Positions 19,230 to 27,827 of a stretch of DNA of 64,000 nucleotides are shown piece by piece (the stretch's first letter is position 1; each line of letters begins with the position of its first letter). The notes beneath the pieces were generated by a model. It saw only the letters and a list, made by a program, of their open reading frames with translations. It was not told the DNA's origin and made no database searches. The translations under genes were made by a program, and so were the position numbers. Origin of the DNA: Gemmatimonadota bacterium. GTDB lineage: Bacteria > Gemmatimonadota > Gemmatimonadetes > Longimicrobiales > Gaopeijiaceae. The stretch is from positions 124,001 to 188,000 of the forward strand of contig JAUIKL010000001.1 of NCBI GenBank assembly GCA_030430625.1. Direction: 5' to 3'.

Positions 19230-19556
19230 ATGACCGACCTCTCGCAGCTGATGCAGCTCAGCCAGCAGTTGCAATCGAAGATGACCGAGCTTCAGGAGTC
19301 GCTCGAGTCGAAGTCCGTGTCCGCCACCTCCGGTGGGGGCATGGTCACGGTCACCGTGGACGGAAAGGGACAGGTCCGGCAGGTGAAAATCGATCCGGTC
19401 TGCGTGGACCCGCGGGACGTGGAGATGCTCGAGGACCTCGTCCTGGCCGCCGTGAGCGAGGCGCAGGGCAAGGCCCAGGCCGAATACGAAAAGGAGATGC
19501 GCAAGGCGACCGGTGGTCTGCCGATGAACATCCCCGGTCTGCCCAAGCTCTTTTAG
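19230..19556 (+). CDS. ebfC: YbaB/EbfC family nucleoid-associated protein
   Basis: A small DNA-binding protein that forms dimers; 108 residues. The pattern MQLSQQLQSKMTELQESLES (helix 1), GGGMVTVTVDGKGQVRQVKI and the C-terminal helix DLVLAAVSEAQGKAQAEYEK is diagnostic. It lies between dnaX and recR, as in many bacteria. Confidence 0.95.
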   Translation: MTDLSQLMQLSQQLQSKMTELQESLESKSVSATSGGGMVTVTVDGKGQVRQVKIDPVCVDPRDVEMLEDLVLAAVSEAQGKAQAEYEKEMRKATGGLPMNIPGLPKLF

Positions 19557-19575
19557 CGCTTCGAAGCCCGGACCC

Positions 19576-20169
19576 ATGTCCGTCATCGACCGTCTCACGG
19601 ACGAGTTCGCGCGCCTGCCCGGGATCGGGTCGAAGACCGCGCTGCGCCTGGTCCACCACCTCATGAAGGGCTCGACCGAGGACACACGGCGGTTGTCGCG
19701 CGCGCTCGTGGACGTCGCCGAGAAGATCCGACCGTGCGCCGTGTGCGGGAACTTCTCCGAGCACGAGCGTTGTGAGATCTGCACGAACCCCCGGCGGGAC
19801 GGAACGACTCTCTGTGTCGTCGAGGAGGCATACGAGGTGGGAGCCATCGAGCGAACCGGCCAGTACCGCGGTCTCTTCCACGTCCTCGGCGGGCGCCTGA
19901 GCCCCCTCGACGGCGTCGGACCGGACGAGCTGAACGTGGCGGGCCTCCTTCGTCGAATCGCGGGCTCCGAGGGTGAGATTCAGGAGGTGATCGTCGCCAC
20001 GAACGCCTCGGTGGAAGGAGAGGCGACGTCCGTCTACCTGGAGCAGGAGATCCGACCGCTCGGCCCCAGGGTCACACGCCTCGCGCGCGGCATTCCGGTG
20101 GGGAGTGATCTCGAATACGTTGATGGTACGACGATTGCTCAGGCGTTGGCCGGACGACGGGAAATGTGA
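19576..20169 (+). CDS. recR: recombination protein RecR
   Basis: Acts with RecO/RecF at gaps in DNA to load RecA. The 197-residue protein has an N-terminal HhH segment (LARLPGIGSKTALRL-like), a four-Cys zinc finger (CAVCGNFSEHERCEIC), a Toprim domain beginning LCVVEEAYEVGAIE, and the C-terminal VTRLARGIPVGSDLEYVD. It lies 19 nt after ebfC. Its TGA overlaps the next start (GTGA). Confidence 0.96.
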   Translation: MSVIDRLTDEFARLPGIGSKTALRLVHHLMKGSTEDTRRLSRALVDVAEKIRPCAVCGNFSEHERCEICTNPRRDGTTLCVVEEAYEVGAIERTGQYRGLFHVLGGRLSPLDGVGPDELNVAGLLRRIAGSEGEIQEVIVATNASVEGEATSVYLEQEIRPLGPRVTRLARGIPVGSDLEYVDGTTIAQALAGRREM

Positions 20170-20486
20170 CGATGGACAAGAGGGTACGGACCGCCGGGCT
20201 CACCGTGCTGGCCGCAGCGGCGGCGGGAGCCGTGGCAGCGATGATCATCCGGGGCCAGATCACCCGCCACCAGCGTGATCTGTTCAGTCCCCGCGCGTTC
20301 AAGCGCCTCGCGGCCCTGGGGCACATCAGCCGCGAACCCGCGTCGGTCGATCTGATCCGACTCCTCCGCGATTTCATCGCCTGGGAGCCGAGGAAGATGC
20401 TCCGGGAGAGGGCCCAGGTCATCGTCGACCGGATGCTCGAGGACGCGGAGCGTCTTCGTGTCGAAGCCTCCGCGGAGATCGCTTGA
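20166..20486 (+). CDS. small single-pass membrane protein, unknown function
   Basis: 106 residues starting at GTG 20166, overlapping the recR stop. One N-terminal transmembrane helix (about 10-28, AGLTVLAAAAAGAVAAMII) is followed by a soluble, mostly helical, basic domain. Translational coupling to recR makes it a real gene, but no family is recognised. Confidence 0.65.
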   Translation: MTMDKRVRTAGLTVLAAAAAGAVAAMIIRGQITRHQRDLFSPRAFKRLAALGHISREPASVDLIRLLRDFIAWEPRKMLRERAQVIVDRMLEDAERLRVEASAEIA

Positions 20487-20653
20487 TTCAGCGAGTCTTG
20501 CAACTCGGGACGGGCGGCCCGAAGTTATTGAACGATCCCCGCTTCCGGGGTCCTACCCGGCATGCCCCGCCGTCTCGGTGTGTCGTCTATACAGCACGGA
20601 TCGGAGAACCTGTGGCTTCTCGAATCACACCGGTGGGGAGGTAGCGTCGACCC
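20487..20653 (+). other. intergenic region ahead of mglA
   Basis: 167 bp without a gene. It holds a CCCCGCTTCCGGGG hairpin near 20537-20550 with no T-run. Candidate promoter elements are weak (TTGCAA at about 20507 with GAAGTT 17 nt on), so no promoter is called. Confidence 0.4.
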
Positions 20654-21232
20654 ATGTCGATGATCAACTACGCCTCGCGTGAGATCAACTGCAAGATCGT
20701 GTACTACGGGACCGGTCTGGGTGGGAAGACCACGAACCTCGAGTACATCTACACGAAGGTGAATCCGGAGACGAAGGGGAAGATGATCTCCCTCGCCACG
20801 GAGACCGAGCGGACCCTCTTCTTCGACTTTCTACCGATCGACCTCGGTGAGGTACGGGGCTTCAAGACCCGGTTTCACCTCTACACGGTCCCGGGTCAGG
20901 TCTACTACAACGCGAGCCGACGACTCATCCTGAAGGGCGTCGACGGCATCGTCTTCGTCGCGGACTCCCAGGCGTCCCGCGCTGAAGCCAACATCGAGTC
21001 GATGCACAACCTGTACGAGAACCTCGAAACGTACGGGTACGACCTCGAGACGATCCCGTTCGCGATCCAGTACAACAAGCGGGACATGTCGAACATCCTG
21101 TCGCCCGAGGAACTCAGGGCGCAGATCAACCCGATGAACGTTCCGGACTTCGAGGCAGTCGCGATCGACGGGACCGGCGTCTTCGAGACGCTGTCGTGTG
21201 TAAGCAAACTCGTCGTCGAAGAACTCTCGTAG
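20654..21232 (+). CDS. mglA: MglA-family small Ras-like GTPase
   Basis: 192 residues. P-loop GTGLGGKTT (19-27), switch region with [12 protein letters not shown], the G3 variant [12 protein letters not shown] (the MglA-type PGQ in place of the Ras DTAGQ motif), VFVADSQ, and G4 NKRD. MglA proteins are polarity switches (Myxococcus motility) controlled by the roadblock GAP MglB. No mglB or roadblock gene lies nearby, so the partner is unlinked or absent. The start at 20654 ([19 protein letters not shown]) is canonical for the family. Confidence 0.93.
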   Translation: MSMINYASREINCKIVYYGTGLGGKTTNLEYIYTKVNPETKGKMISLATETERTLFFDFLPIDLGEVRGFKTRFHLYTVPGQVYYNASRRLILKGVDGIVFVADSQASRAEANIESMHNLYENLETYGYDLETIPFAIQYNKRDMSNILSPEELRAQINPMNVPDFEAVAIDGTGVFETLSCVSKLVVEELS

Positions 21233-21272
21233 CTCTGTCTCCGGATCGGCGGCACCCGCCTTCGGAGGCCCT

Positions 21273-21917
21273 GTGACGCCATGGGGGATGACGTGGCCGA
21301 ACGTCATCACGATCACCCGGATCGCGGCGTGCCCACTCCTCGTGTGGCTCGTGATGTCACCCGACGTCCCCACACGCTTCGCGGGCTTCGCCCTCTTCGT
21401 CATCGCCGCCCTCTCCGACGTCTACGACGGCTATCTGGCACGCCGCTACGACCTGATCACGGACATGGGCAAGCTGCTGGATCCGCTCGCCGACAAGCTT
21501 CTCCTCGCGGTCACCCTGGTGCCGATCTACCTGATCTCGCACCGGGGAGGCCCCCTCGACGTGGTGCCGATCTGGGGGCCTCTCCCCGTATGGGTCGTGG
21601 TCCTCGTCTTCGGGCGCGAACTGTTCATGACCGTCTTCCGGTCGTACGCCGCCCGCAAAGGTGTGGTGATCGCCGCGGGCACGGCCGGAAAGAGGAAGGC
21701 GCTGTTCCAGAACCTGTTCATCGGCGCGACCCTCCTCTGGTTTCCCCTGTCGCTCCTGGCCCGCGACCAAGGGTGGCGGGGCTCGGTGTGGAGCATCTCC
21801 GAGCCGTTCATCGAGTGGTTCTGCGCCGTCACCCTCGTGGTGGCCATCGTGCTGACCGTGTACTCGATGATCGACTACCTCTGGTCGTACAGAACGCTGG
21901 TCGGAATCCGCGACTGA
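21273..21917 (+). CDS. pgsA: CDP-diacylglycerol-glycerol-3-phosphate 3-phosphatidyltransferase
   Basis: Commits CDP-DAG to phosphatidylglycerol; integral membrane enzyme. The 214 residues start with PNVITITRIAACPLL, and the CDP-alcohol phosphotransferase motif D-x2-DG-x2-AR-x8-G-x3-D-x3-D is complete (DVYDGYLARRYDLITDMG, then LLDPLADK). About five transmembrane segments. GTG start at 21273. cinA follows 13 nt downstream, the common pgsA-cinA pairing. Confidence 0.93.
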   Translation: MTPWGMTWPNVITITRIAACPLLVWLVMSPDVPTRFAGFALFVIAALSDVYDGYLARRYDLITDMGKLLDPLADKLLLAVTLVPIYLISHRGGPLDVVPIWGPLPVWVVVLVFGRELFMTVFRSYAARKGVVIAAGTAGKRKALFQNLFIGATLLWFPLSLLARDQGWRGSVWSISEPFIEWFCAVTLVVAIVLTVYSMIDYLWSYRTLVGIRD

Positions 21918-21930
21918 CCGTGGGTACGCG

Positions 21931-23190
21931 GTGACGCGCACGGCGATCGTATCGGTCGGCAACGAGCTTCTGTATGGGCAGACGGTCGACACCAACGCGG
22001 CCTGGCTCGGTCGTACCCTGACTCCGCTCGGGCTGCGTGTCGTCCGGCGCTACACGGTGGCGGACGTCGACATGGAAATCCGTGAGGCCGTCGGCCGCGC
22101 GATGGAGGTAGCCGATCTCGTCCTGGTGACCGGGGGGCTCGGACCCACGCCGGACGACAGGACGAAAGGCGCGATCGCGTCGGGGTTCGGTCGCGAACTG
22201 GTCGAGAGTGAGGAGGCCCGCGAGGGCGTTCGCAGCTACCTCCGCGTGGGACAGGCCGATGTTCCCGATCGCCTTCACAGCCAGACGACGATTCCGGCCG
22301 GCGCCGAGGTGCTCCGGAACCAACGGGGGACCGCACCGGGGCTCCTCCTGGAGGAGCGGGGGCGATGGGTCGTCCTGCTCCCGGGGGTCCCCGGAGAGCT
22401 TCGGGGCATCGTAGCGGACGTGCTCGTCCCGCGTCTGAGGGACCGCGGATGGGTCACCGGTGCTGCGCACCACTTCATCGTACACACCACGGGATGTCCG
22501 GAGTCCACACTGGCCGAGCAGGTCGAGCAGCTCCGTGCGGGCGTCGAACCGTCGGTGCTCGAGGGGATCGATCTGGCGTATCTGCCCGACGAGACCGGGG
22601 TCGACCTCCGCTTCACGGTCGACGACGAGGACCCCCAGAGGGCCCGTGAGCGCTTCGAGGCGCTCGAGGAGGTCCTCACCCCCGCCTGGGCTCCCTTCGT
22701 GTTCGAGGCGGCCTCGGGCGACCTCGCAGAGGCCCTATTGCACGCCCTCCGCGCGGCGCGGGCCACCGTGGCCGTCGCCGAGAGTTGTACGGGAGGCCTG
22801 GTGGGCAAGCGGCTCACGGACCACGCGGGCTCGTCGGACGTCGTGCTCGGAGGGGTGATCGCGTATGCCGACGAGGTCAAAGTGCGGGACCTCGGCGTGC
22901 CGCCCGCCCTGATCGCCGAGCACGGCGCGGTGTCCGAACCGGTGGCTCGGGCCATGGCGGAAGGCGCGGCCCGGCACTTCGGAGCGACGGCCTCGATCGC
23001 CCTGACGGGGATCGCGGGGCCGGGAGGGGGCTCCGCCGAGAAGCCGGTCGGGACCGTGTGGGCCGCGACGTCGCTGGGTGGTGCGGTCGACGCGTTCGTG
23101 GGGCACTTCACGGGTGATCGTCACGGGGTGCGCGCGCGTGCCGCTCAGGCCGCCATGGCGAGCCTGTATCGACGGCTGCTCCGGAGTTGA
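21931..23190 (+). CDS. cinA: CinA-like protein (NMN deamidase/ADP-ribose pyrophosphatase type)
   Basis: 419 residues, GTG start at 21931. N-terminal MoCF-like domain (about 1-170: VSVGNELLYGQTVDTNAAWL, VTGGLGPTPDDRTK) and C-terminal CinA amidase domain (about 260-415: VAVAESCTGGLVGKRLTDHA, GGVIAYADEVK, ALTGIAGPGGGS). The family recycles NMN to nicotinate mononucleotide and is linked to competence/DNA damage. recA, its frequent neighbour, is not present. Confidence 0.94.
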   Translation: MTRTAIVSVGNELLYGQTVDTNAAWLGRTLTPLGLRVVRRYTVADVDMEIREAVGRAMEVADLVLVTGGLGPTPDDRTKGAIASGFGRELVESEEAREGVRSYLRVGQADVPDRLHSQTTIPAGAEVLRNQRGTAPGLLLEERGRWVVLLPGVPGELRGIVADVLVPRLRDRGWVTGAAHHFIVHTTGCPESTLAEQVEQLRAGVEPSVLEGIDLAYLPDETGVDLRFTVDDEDPQRARERFEALEEVLTPAWAPFVFEAASGDLAEALLHALRAARATVAVAESCTGGLVGKRLTDHAGSSDVVLGGVIAYADEVKVRDLGVPPALIAEHGAVSEPVARAMAEGAARHFGATASIALTGIAGPGGGSAEKPVGTVWAATSLGGAVDAFVGHFTGDRHGVRARAAQAAMASLYRRLLRS

Positions 23191-23226
23191 AGCTTCCGAC
23201 GCCGTCGCAACGTAGGCTGGACAGGG

Positions 23227-23255
23227 CTGAACGCCCGGTGAGACCGTTGTATCTT
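23227..23255 (+). promoter_or_regulatory. grpE-dnaJ promoter
   Basis: CTGAAC (23227-23232), 17 nt, TATCTT (23250-23255), predicted start near 23262, 41 nt before grpE. No CIRCE inverted repeat is visible, so HrcA control is not supported here. Confidence 0.55.
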
Positions 23256-23302
23256 TCCGCGCGACCCAGCGTGAGAGCCAACGAGAAGGGAAGACCCTCG
23301 AG

Positions 23303-23932
23303 ATGACCGAACCGGTGGAGCAGGACGAGCAGTTGGATCCAGAGGCCGCGGCCCAGGAAGGCCAGCTCGGTGACGACGTCGACCCGAGCGGCGCGTCCGA
23401 CGAGGGCGCCCGTCCGGCCGACGGGGCCGTCTCTTCGGACGACGAAGCCCCTGCGGGCGAAGGCGCTGCGGAGAGCACGGAACTGATCGCGCTCCGTGAG
23501 GAGTTCGAGTCGCTGAACGACCGCCACCTCCGCCTTGTGGCCGAGTTCAACAACTTCCGCCGCCGGAGCGAGCAGGAGCGGATGACCGCGTGGTCGCGCG
23601 CTCAGGCCGACCTCGTCGAGGGCTTTCTCGACGTGCTGGACGACCTCCATCGGGTGGCCGACCTCGACCTGAGCAACGCGACCGTCGAGGCGATCATGGA
23701 GGGGATCGACCTGGTCGAACGAAAGTTCGTTCGGGCGCTCACGAACGCCTCGGTCGATATGGTCGACCCGACGGGTCAGCCCTTCGATCCGGAGGTGATG
23801 GAGGCGATGATGCGCGTCCCGGCCGAATCCGACGAGCAGGTCGACACCGTCGCGCAGGTCTTCCAGAAGGGGTACTCACTCAAGGGCATCCTCGTCCGGC
23901 CCGCCCGGGTGAGCGTGTACACGCAGGGCTAG
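23303..23932 (+). CDS. grpE: nucleotide exchange factor GrpE
   Basis: Releases ADP from DnaK. 209 residues: an acidic, disordered N-terminal part (1-60), a long dimerising helix (about 60-110, [20 protein letters not shown]), and the beta domain with [20 protein letters not shown] and [21 protein letters not shown]. dnaJ follows after 7 nt. dnaK is not in the window. Confidence 0.95.
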   Translation: MTEPVEQDEQLDPEAAAQEGQLGDDVDPSGASDEGARPADGAVSSDDEAPAGEGAAESTELIALREEFESLNDRHLRLVAEFNNFRRRSEQERMTAWSRAQADLVEGFLDVLDDLHRVADLDLSNATVEAIMEGIDLVERKFVRALTNASVDMVDPTGQPFDPEVMEAMMRVPAESDEQVDTVAQVFQKGYSLKGILVRPARVSVYTQG

Positions 23933-23939
23933 ACTGGCT

Positions 23940-25091
23940 ATGGCCGGATCGGGCAAGGACTTCTACAAGGTCCTGGGCGTCAAGGACAAGGCGTCCCAGG
24001 ACGAGATCAAGAAGGCGTACCGCAAGCTCGCCAAGGAGAACCACCCCGACGCCAACCGCGACAACCCGGCGGCGGCCGAGCGGTTCAAGGACATCGGCGA
24101 GGCGTACTCGGTCCTGAGCGATCCGGAGAAGCGGAAGCAGTACGACCAGATGCGCCGACTGGGCTCCTTCGGGCTCGGTGGCTCACGACCGGGCGGCCCG
24201 TCCCGTGGCCCCGCCGGTGCCGACCCCGGCTTCTCCTTCGAGGACTTCCAGGGCGGGTTCGGCAACATCTCCGACCTCTTCAGCTCCCTCTTCGATCTGA
24301 ACAAGGAGAAGGGGGCCGGTCCGGGGCCGGGCCCTGGCACCGCCGGCCCCAAGAAGAAGAGCGGGCGGCAGAAGGGGGAGAACGTCGAGTACGTCGTCGA
24401 GATCCCCTTCCTGACGGCGGCGCGGGGCGGGAAGATCTCGGTCGATGTCGCCATTACCGAGGAGTGCGCCACTTGCGGCGGCAACGGCGCGAAGCCGGGC
24501 ACCGAGGTCAAGCGATGCGAGGAGTGCAAAGGGTCCGGCAGTGTCTCGTTCGGTCAGGGCGGCTTTGCGGTGCAGCGACCCTGTCCCGCCTGTTTCGGCC
24601 GCGGAAAGCTACCCGAGACCCCCTGTTCCTCGTGTAAGGGGCGAGGGGCGGTGCGGCAGCAGCGGAAGATTTCGATCAACGTGCGCCCGGGGGTCGAGAC
24701 CGGATCGAAGGCGAGGCTGTCCGGACACGGGGAGCGCGGGAAGGGCGGGGGCCCACCCGGCGACCTGATCATCAGCTACAAGGTCAAACCCCACAAATTC
24801 TTCCGCCGCGAAGGCATGGACGTCCACGTCCGCGTGCCGGTGAACATCGTCCAGGCCACTCTGGGGTCGAAGGTGAAGGTGCGGACGATCCATGGCGGCA
24901 AGGTCGTCCTGAACATCCCCAAGGGGACCCAGTCCGGGACGAAGTTTCGCATCCGTGGTCAGGGCATCCGGACGGACGACCGCAGGGGCGACCAGTTCGT
25001 CGAAGTGGTCGTCGCCGTGCCGGAGGAACTCTCCGAAGAAGAGAGAAAGGCGATGGAGGAGTTCGCCGAGGCCACAGGCCTCAAACACTGA
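23940..25091 (+). CDS. dnaJ: chaperone protein DnaJ
   Basis: Hsp40 co-chaperone of DnaK; 383 residues. J domain 1-75 with the HPD motif ([12 protein letters not shown]), a Gly/Phe-Pro rich stretch to about 145, a zinc region with all four CxxCxGxG repeats ([32 protein letters not shown]), then the substrate-binding C-terminal domain ([25 protein letters not shown]). ATG at 23940. Confidence 0.97.
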   Translation: MAGSGKDFYKVLGVKDKASQDEIKKAYRKLAKENHPDANRDNPAAAERFKDIGEAYSVLSDPEKRKQYDQMRRLGSFGLGGSRPGGPSRGPAGADPGFSFEDFQGGFGNISDLFSSLFDLNKEKGAGPGPGPGTAGPKKKSGRQKGENVEYVVEIPFLTAARGGKISVDVAITEECATCGGNGAKPGTEVKRCEECKGSGSVSFGQGGFAVQRPCPACFGRGKLPETPCSSCKGRGAVRQQRKISINVRPGVETGSKARLSGHGERGKGGGPPGDLIISYKVKPHKFFRREGMDVHVRVPVNIVQATLGSKVKVRTIHGGKVVLNIPKGTQSGTKFRIRGQGIRTDDRRGDQFVEVVVAVPEELSEEERKAMEEFAEATGLKH

Positions 25092-25103
25092 CACCTTGGG
25101 CGT

Positions 25104-26204
25104 TTAGGCGTTTGCCCCCGATGTGATACCTGAGGTTGCGTGGTCGATCCGACCCCCGCCCAGGACTCGCTCACCATCGAAGACGACGGCCGACTGTCCG
25201 GGTGTGACGGCGGGCCGACCCTCGTGCAGTTCGAGGACGAGCGACCGATCGCGCTCGACCACGGTGGCGCCCACGACCGGGGCTCGGTAGCGGAGCTGGA
25301 CGTCGACCCGGTCTCCCGGCGCGGGGGCTCCCCCGTGCCAGTTCAACTCGCCGATGGTCACCCGGTCCGAGTGGAGTTCTTCACGAGTGCCCACGACGAC
25401 CTCCCGAGTCTCCGGCCGGATCTCCAGAACGAACATCGGCTCCTGGAAGCCACCGCCCAGACCTTTGCGCTGGCCGACGGTGAAGCCGGCGTAGCCACCG
25501 TGTTCGCCGAGGACCGTGCCATCCGCTCGCACGAGGGGACCGGGCTCGAGGGCGGGGTGGACCGTGCCCAGGCGCTTCACGAGGAGATCCCGGTAGTCTC
25601 CGGTCGGGACGAAGCAGATCTCCTGGGACTCGGGCTTGTCGGCGGTGGCCAGCGTCAGCGTCCGCGCCCGCTCCCGTACTTCGTCCTTCGTCAGTTCGCC
25701 GACCGGGAAGAGCAGCTTGGGGAGCATCGACTCGGGCAGGCCCCAGAGGAAGTACGACTGATCCTTCCCGGGATCGGTGCCACGCAGGAGGTAGGATCCC
25801 GAGGCCTCGTGGGCCACGCGGACATAGTGTCCGGTGGCGATCTGGTCACACCCGAGGGCCTCTCCCCGGGCCAGGAGGTCTCGGAACTTCGTGTTGCTGT
25901 TGCATCGGACACACGGGTTCGGCGTCCGACCGCGTGCGTACTCGGCCACGAAGTCGTCGATCACGTCCCGGGTGAACTCCTCCTCGACGTCGAAGACGTA
26001 GTGGGGGACACCGAGCGTGTCCGCCACCCGACGCGCGTCCATGATGCCGTCGAGGCCACAACACGTCTTACCGTGGGACGGGGTGTCGGAGTAGCAGAAG
26101 GTCTTCATTGTCACGCCGACCACCTCGTGGCCCGCCTCTACCAGGAGCGCGGCCGCCAGAGAGGAGTCCACACCGCCGGACATCGCCACGAGGACCCGAC
26201 TCAT
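25104..26204 (-). CDS. mnmA: tRNA-specific 2-thiouridylase MnmA
   Basis: Puts the 2-thio group on U34 of tRNA-Lys/Glu/Gln. 366 residues: PP-loop VAMSGGVDSSLAAALL, the motif around the first catalytic Cys (PNPCVRCNS), ATGHYVR, DQSYFLWGL, and the second catalytic Cys in ESQEICFV; C-terminal PTGDYRDLL and GQRKGLGGG. I start at the ATG at 26204 (MSRVLVAMSGG); its A overlaps the iscS stop (ATGA, 26201-26204), so the sulfur donor and the thiolase are translationally coupled. It converges with dnaJ, with only 12 bp between stops. Confidence 0.95.
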   Translation of the reverse strand: MSRVLVAMSGGVDSSLAAALLVEAGHEVVGVTMKTFCYSDTPSHGKTCCGLDGIMDARRVADTLGVPHYVFDVEEEFTRDVIDDFVAEYARGRTPNPCVRCNSNTKFRDLLARGEALGCDQIATGHYVRVAHEASGSYLLRGTDPGKDQSYFLWGLPESMLPKLLFPVGELTKDEVRERARTLTLATADKPESQEICFVPTGDYRDLLVKRLGTVHPALEPGPLVRADGTVLGEHGGYAGFTVGQRKGLGGGFQEPMFVLEIRPETREVVVGTREELHSDRVTIGELNWHGGAPAPGDRVDVQLRYRAPVVGATVVERDRSLVLELHEGRPAVTPGQSAVVFDGERVLGGGRIDHATSGITSGANA

Positions 26205-27361
26205 GCCGTCACCTCCGTCGGCGAGAGGCGCTCGACCACCGTGGGAACGATCTCGATGGCGCGATCGATGTCTTCGACCGTGGTCGACCGACCGAAGGAG
26301 AACCGGATCGTGGCGTAGCGGTCGTCCGCACCGTACAGCGCGGAGATGACATGGCTGGCGCGCGCGCTTCCACTGTGACAGGCGGATCCGCCGGACACGG
26401 CGATGCCCTCGAGGTCGAGGGCCATGAGGAGAGCAGCTCCGTCCGTGATGCTCGCGAGCCCGATGCTCACGACGTGGGGAGCCCGCACCGCATCGGCGCC
26501 GTTGACTCTCATCCCCGGGAGGCGCGGCCGAAGCCCGGACTCGAGTCGGTCCCGGAGCTCGGTCAGTGCCCTGTGGTGCTCCTCCTGCTCGGCCACCGCG
26601 AGTTCGACGGCGGTCGCCAGGCCGACGGCGCCGGCCACGTCCTCCGTCCCGGGGCGGAGGCCCCGCTCCTGGCTGCCTCCGTGGAGCAGGGGCTCGACAC
26701 GTGCGCCCCGCCGGACGAAGAGGAGGCCTGCGCCCTTGGGGCCGTTGATCTTGTGGCCGGTGGCGCTCAAGAGGTCGACATCGAGTGTTCTCAGGTCGAT
26801 CGGGATCTTGCCGAGAGCCTGGCACACGTCGGTGTGGACCACCGCGCCGTGCCTCTGAGCGACCTCGATCACCCCGGAAAGGGGCAGGACCATCCCGGTC
26901 TCGTTGTTGGCCAACATGACGGAGGCGAGCGTCGGCTCCCGCGAGCATGCGGCCTCGAGGGCCCCGAGGTCGATGTCGCCGGCCGGGTCGACCGAAAGGT
27001 GCGTGGCCCGGCCGCGCCCCTCCGTTTCGATTCGGGCGGCGGGCTCGAGGACCGCCGAATGTTCGATCTCGCTGACCGCGACGCCCGCAGGCCCGCCCGC
27101 CGACAGAGCCGCATGTCCCCCGATGACGGCCAGATTGTCGGACTCCGTGCCCCCGCGGACGAAGAAGATCTCGTCCGCCCGCGCACCCAGGGCCGCCGCG
27201 ACGCGCGCGCGACTCTCGTCGAGCGCCACACGGGCCGCACGACCCCAGCGGTGCGTCGAGGACGGGTTCCCGAAGTGACCGGCCAGGAAGGGGACCATCG
27301 CGTCGAAGACCTCGTCCCGGACCGGTGAGGTCGCGGCGTGGTCCAGGTAGACAGGGTCCAT
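26201..27361 (-). CDS. iscS: cysteine desulfurase (IscS/NifS class)
   Basis: PLP enzyme that takes sulfur from cysteine; here paired with mnmA. 386 residues. Start VYLDHAATSPVRDEV; GNPSSTHRWGRAAR; GGTESDNLAVIG; EIEHSAVLEP; the PLP lysine in SATGHKINGPKGAG; and the loop cysteine in SGGSACHSGSARASHV, which is the long-loop IscS type. The ATG at 27361 is the canonical start; upstream in-frame codons cross the promoters and are rejected. No iscU or iscA is adjacent, so a tRNA-thiolation role is the best inference. Confidence 0.93.
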   Translation of the reverse strand: MDPVYLDHAATSPVRDEVFDAMVPFLAGHFGNPSSTHRWGRAARVALDESRARVAAALGARADEIFFVRGGTESDNLAVIGGHAALSAGGPAGVAVSEIEHSAVLEPAARIETEGRGRATHLSVDPAGDIDLGALEAACSREPTLASVMLANNETGMVLPLSGVIEVAQRHGAVVHTDVCQALGKIPIDLRTLDVDLLSATGHKINGPKGAGLLFVRRGARVEPLLHGGSQERGLRPGTEDVAGAVGLATAVELAVAEQEEHHRALTELRDRLESGLRPRLPGMRVNGADAVRAPHVVSIGLASITDGAALLMALDLEGIAVSGGSACHSGSARASHVISALYGADDRYATIRFSFGRSTTVEDIDRAIEIVPTVVERLSPTEVTA

Positions 27362-27383
27362 GGCGGGTGGGGTACTCGACCGA

Positions 27384-27412
27384 TTGGCCGGGTTGAAGGG
27401 CGAGCCTAACTT
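27384..27412 (+). promoter_or_regulatory. promoter for the HIRAN-like gene
   Basis: TTGGCC (27384-27389), 17 nt, TAACTT (27407-27412), reading right. Its -10 shares bases with the minus-strand iscS promoter. Confidence 0.65.
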
Positions 27413-27436
27413 AACGGGCCCTGATCGAGGGGCCCA
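27408..27436 (-). promoter_or_regulatory. iscS-mnmA promoter
   Basis: On the minus strand TGGGCC (27436-27431), 17 nt, TAAGTT (27413-27408), predicted start near 27401, about 40 nt before iscS. It faces and overlaps the plus-strand promoter at 27384-27412, so polymerase can occupy only one at a time. Confidence 0.6.
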
Positions 27437-27460
27437 CCGGGCCCCGCCCGAAGAACCTCG

Positions 27461-27799
27461 ATGATCCAACCAGGACCACCGTTCCCCGAGGGACGGCCGC
27501 CGCTCTTTCGAGCCACGGTCCACGGGACGGTGTTCGCCGGCCGGGAGCGCTACGTCGATGAACTCCACGTCGGGGACGAGCTGCGCCTGGTGGCCGATCC
27601 TCCCGTGCCCGGCACGCCCGAGGTCTGGGTGCATCTGGCGTCGGGCGAGCCGATCGGGCATCTGCCGGAGGAGATCGGCGCATGGCTCTGGCCCTGGATG
27701 TCCCGCGGTGGGGTGGCCCACGGTCGGGTCATCCGTGTGAGGGGCTCGGAGGTGCCGTCGTGGCGCCGTCTCCTGCTCGAGGTGTCGTGCGCGGTTTGA
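27461..27799 (+). CDS. small HIRAN-domain-like protein
   Basis: 112 residues, almost wholly one domain: FRATVHGTVFAGRERYVDEL, GDELRLVADPPVPGTPEVWV, GEPIGHLPEEIGAWL, then a strand GVAHGRVIRVRG. This order (V-x-G-T, G-D-x-L-x-L, P-x-x-P, G-x-x-I-G-x-L-P) matches the HIRAN fold, which binds DNA ends in larger remodelers and also occurs alone in bacteria. Function here is unknown. It has its own promoter and stands next to iscS. Confidence 0.6.
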   Translation: MIQPGPPFPEGRPPLFRATVHGTVFAGRERYVDELHVGDELRLVADPPVPGTPEVWVHLASGEPIGHLPEEIGAWLWPWMSRGGVAHGRVIRVRGSEVPSWRRLLLEVSCAV

Positions 27800-27827
27800 G
27801 GGGTTCACAGGCCATCCCCGGACGGCC

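Noticed and set aside
23191-23302. CIRCE element before grpE
   Set aside because: No TTAGCACTC-N9-GAGTGCTAA inverted repeat was found.
25104-26948. 614-residue reading of MnmA
   Set aside because: The extra 248 residues are the iscS gene read in another frame; MSRVLVAMSGG at 26204 is the family start.
27362-27808. Long N-terminal extension of the cysteine desulfurase
   Set aside because: It crosses the divergent promoters and the HIRAN-like gene; MDPVYLDHAA at 27361 is canonical.
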